5,458 nt of DNA from assembly GCA_947600345.1 (NCBI GenBank), contig CANQGC010000207.1:1-5458 (forward strand). The letters are read 5' to 3'. The notes under the pieces were generated by a model. That model was not told the DNA's origin, searched no databases, and worked only from the letters and a program-made list of their open reading frames with translations. Positions 5,416 through 5,458 of the stretch are shown here, one piece after another (position 1 is the first letter of the stretch; every line of letters begins with the position of its first letter). The translations under genes and the position numbers were made by a program. The stretch is from an uncultured Clostridia bacterium (GTDB lineage Bacteria > Bacillota > Clostridia > Christensenellales > Aristaeellaceae).

Positions 5416-5458
5416 CCCCCAGTTCAACTGGGGGTGAAAAAAACTTATAGGAAAAATG
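5416..5458 (+). mobile_element. Possible left edge of an IS200/IS605-like element or start region of an unseen gene
   Basis: A near-perfect palindrome (cccccagtt, centre c, aactggggg; 5416-5434) is followed by tgaaaaaaac, then an AGGA and an ATG ending at the last base (5456-5458). A foldback hairpin just before a weakly initiated reading frame is how IS200/IS605 single-strand transposons begin, and the palindrome lies outside the hairpin repeat. No transposase sequence is visible because the window ends, so this is inference. A regulatory hairpin before an ordinary gene is the alternative. Confidence 0.25.

Overview
The window holds one confidently identified gene: a large minus-strand gene (650-4807) for a secreted, multi-domain surface-type protein. 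It has a signal peptide, a Pro/Glu/Ala-rich stretch, about 20 BspA-type leucine-rich repeats, a short beta-rich connector and eight bacterial Ig-like (Big_2) repeats. Both flanks are non-coding and rich in palindromes. GC-rich coding sequence, an AGGAGG ribosome binding site, a TTGAAA-17-TATAAT promoter and the BspA-LRR plus Big_2 architecture suggest a high-GC member of the Bacillota (Clostridia), probably gut-associated. That placement is inference; no taxonomic marker is present.

Layout. Positions 1-626 hold two copies of a multi-hairpin repeat: copy 1 inverted (1 to about 207, cut by the window edge) and copy 2 in forward orientation (353-626), with about 145 bp of featureless sequence between them. 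The gene follows on the minus strand, and its stop codon lies only 23 bp from the end of copy 2. Its promoter, ribosome binding site and start lie at 4805-4883. A G-rich spacer (4884-5073) separates the promoter from copy 3 (5074-5390), which has the same orientation as copy 2. The last 60 bp contain a different 19-nt palindrome, an A-rich tract and a terminal ATG. This looks like the upstream edge of another gene or mobile element, perhaps IS200/IS605-like, but the window stops there.

How it fits together. The gene appears to be monocistronic, with its own sigma-A-type promoter. Its product is predicted to be exported and to act in adhesion or binding at the cell surface, although no cell-wall anchor is visible. 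The most unusual feature is the three-copy hairpin element. Its stems are conserved, one shows a compensatory base-pair change, its loops vary, and whole hairpins are gained, lost or swapped between copies. Two direct copies bracket the adhesin-like gene. Inside the gene, a near-identical 138-bp tandem duplication of a two-LRR module carries one sharply diverged patch of about 20 bp.
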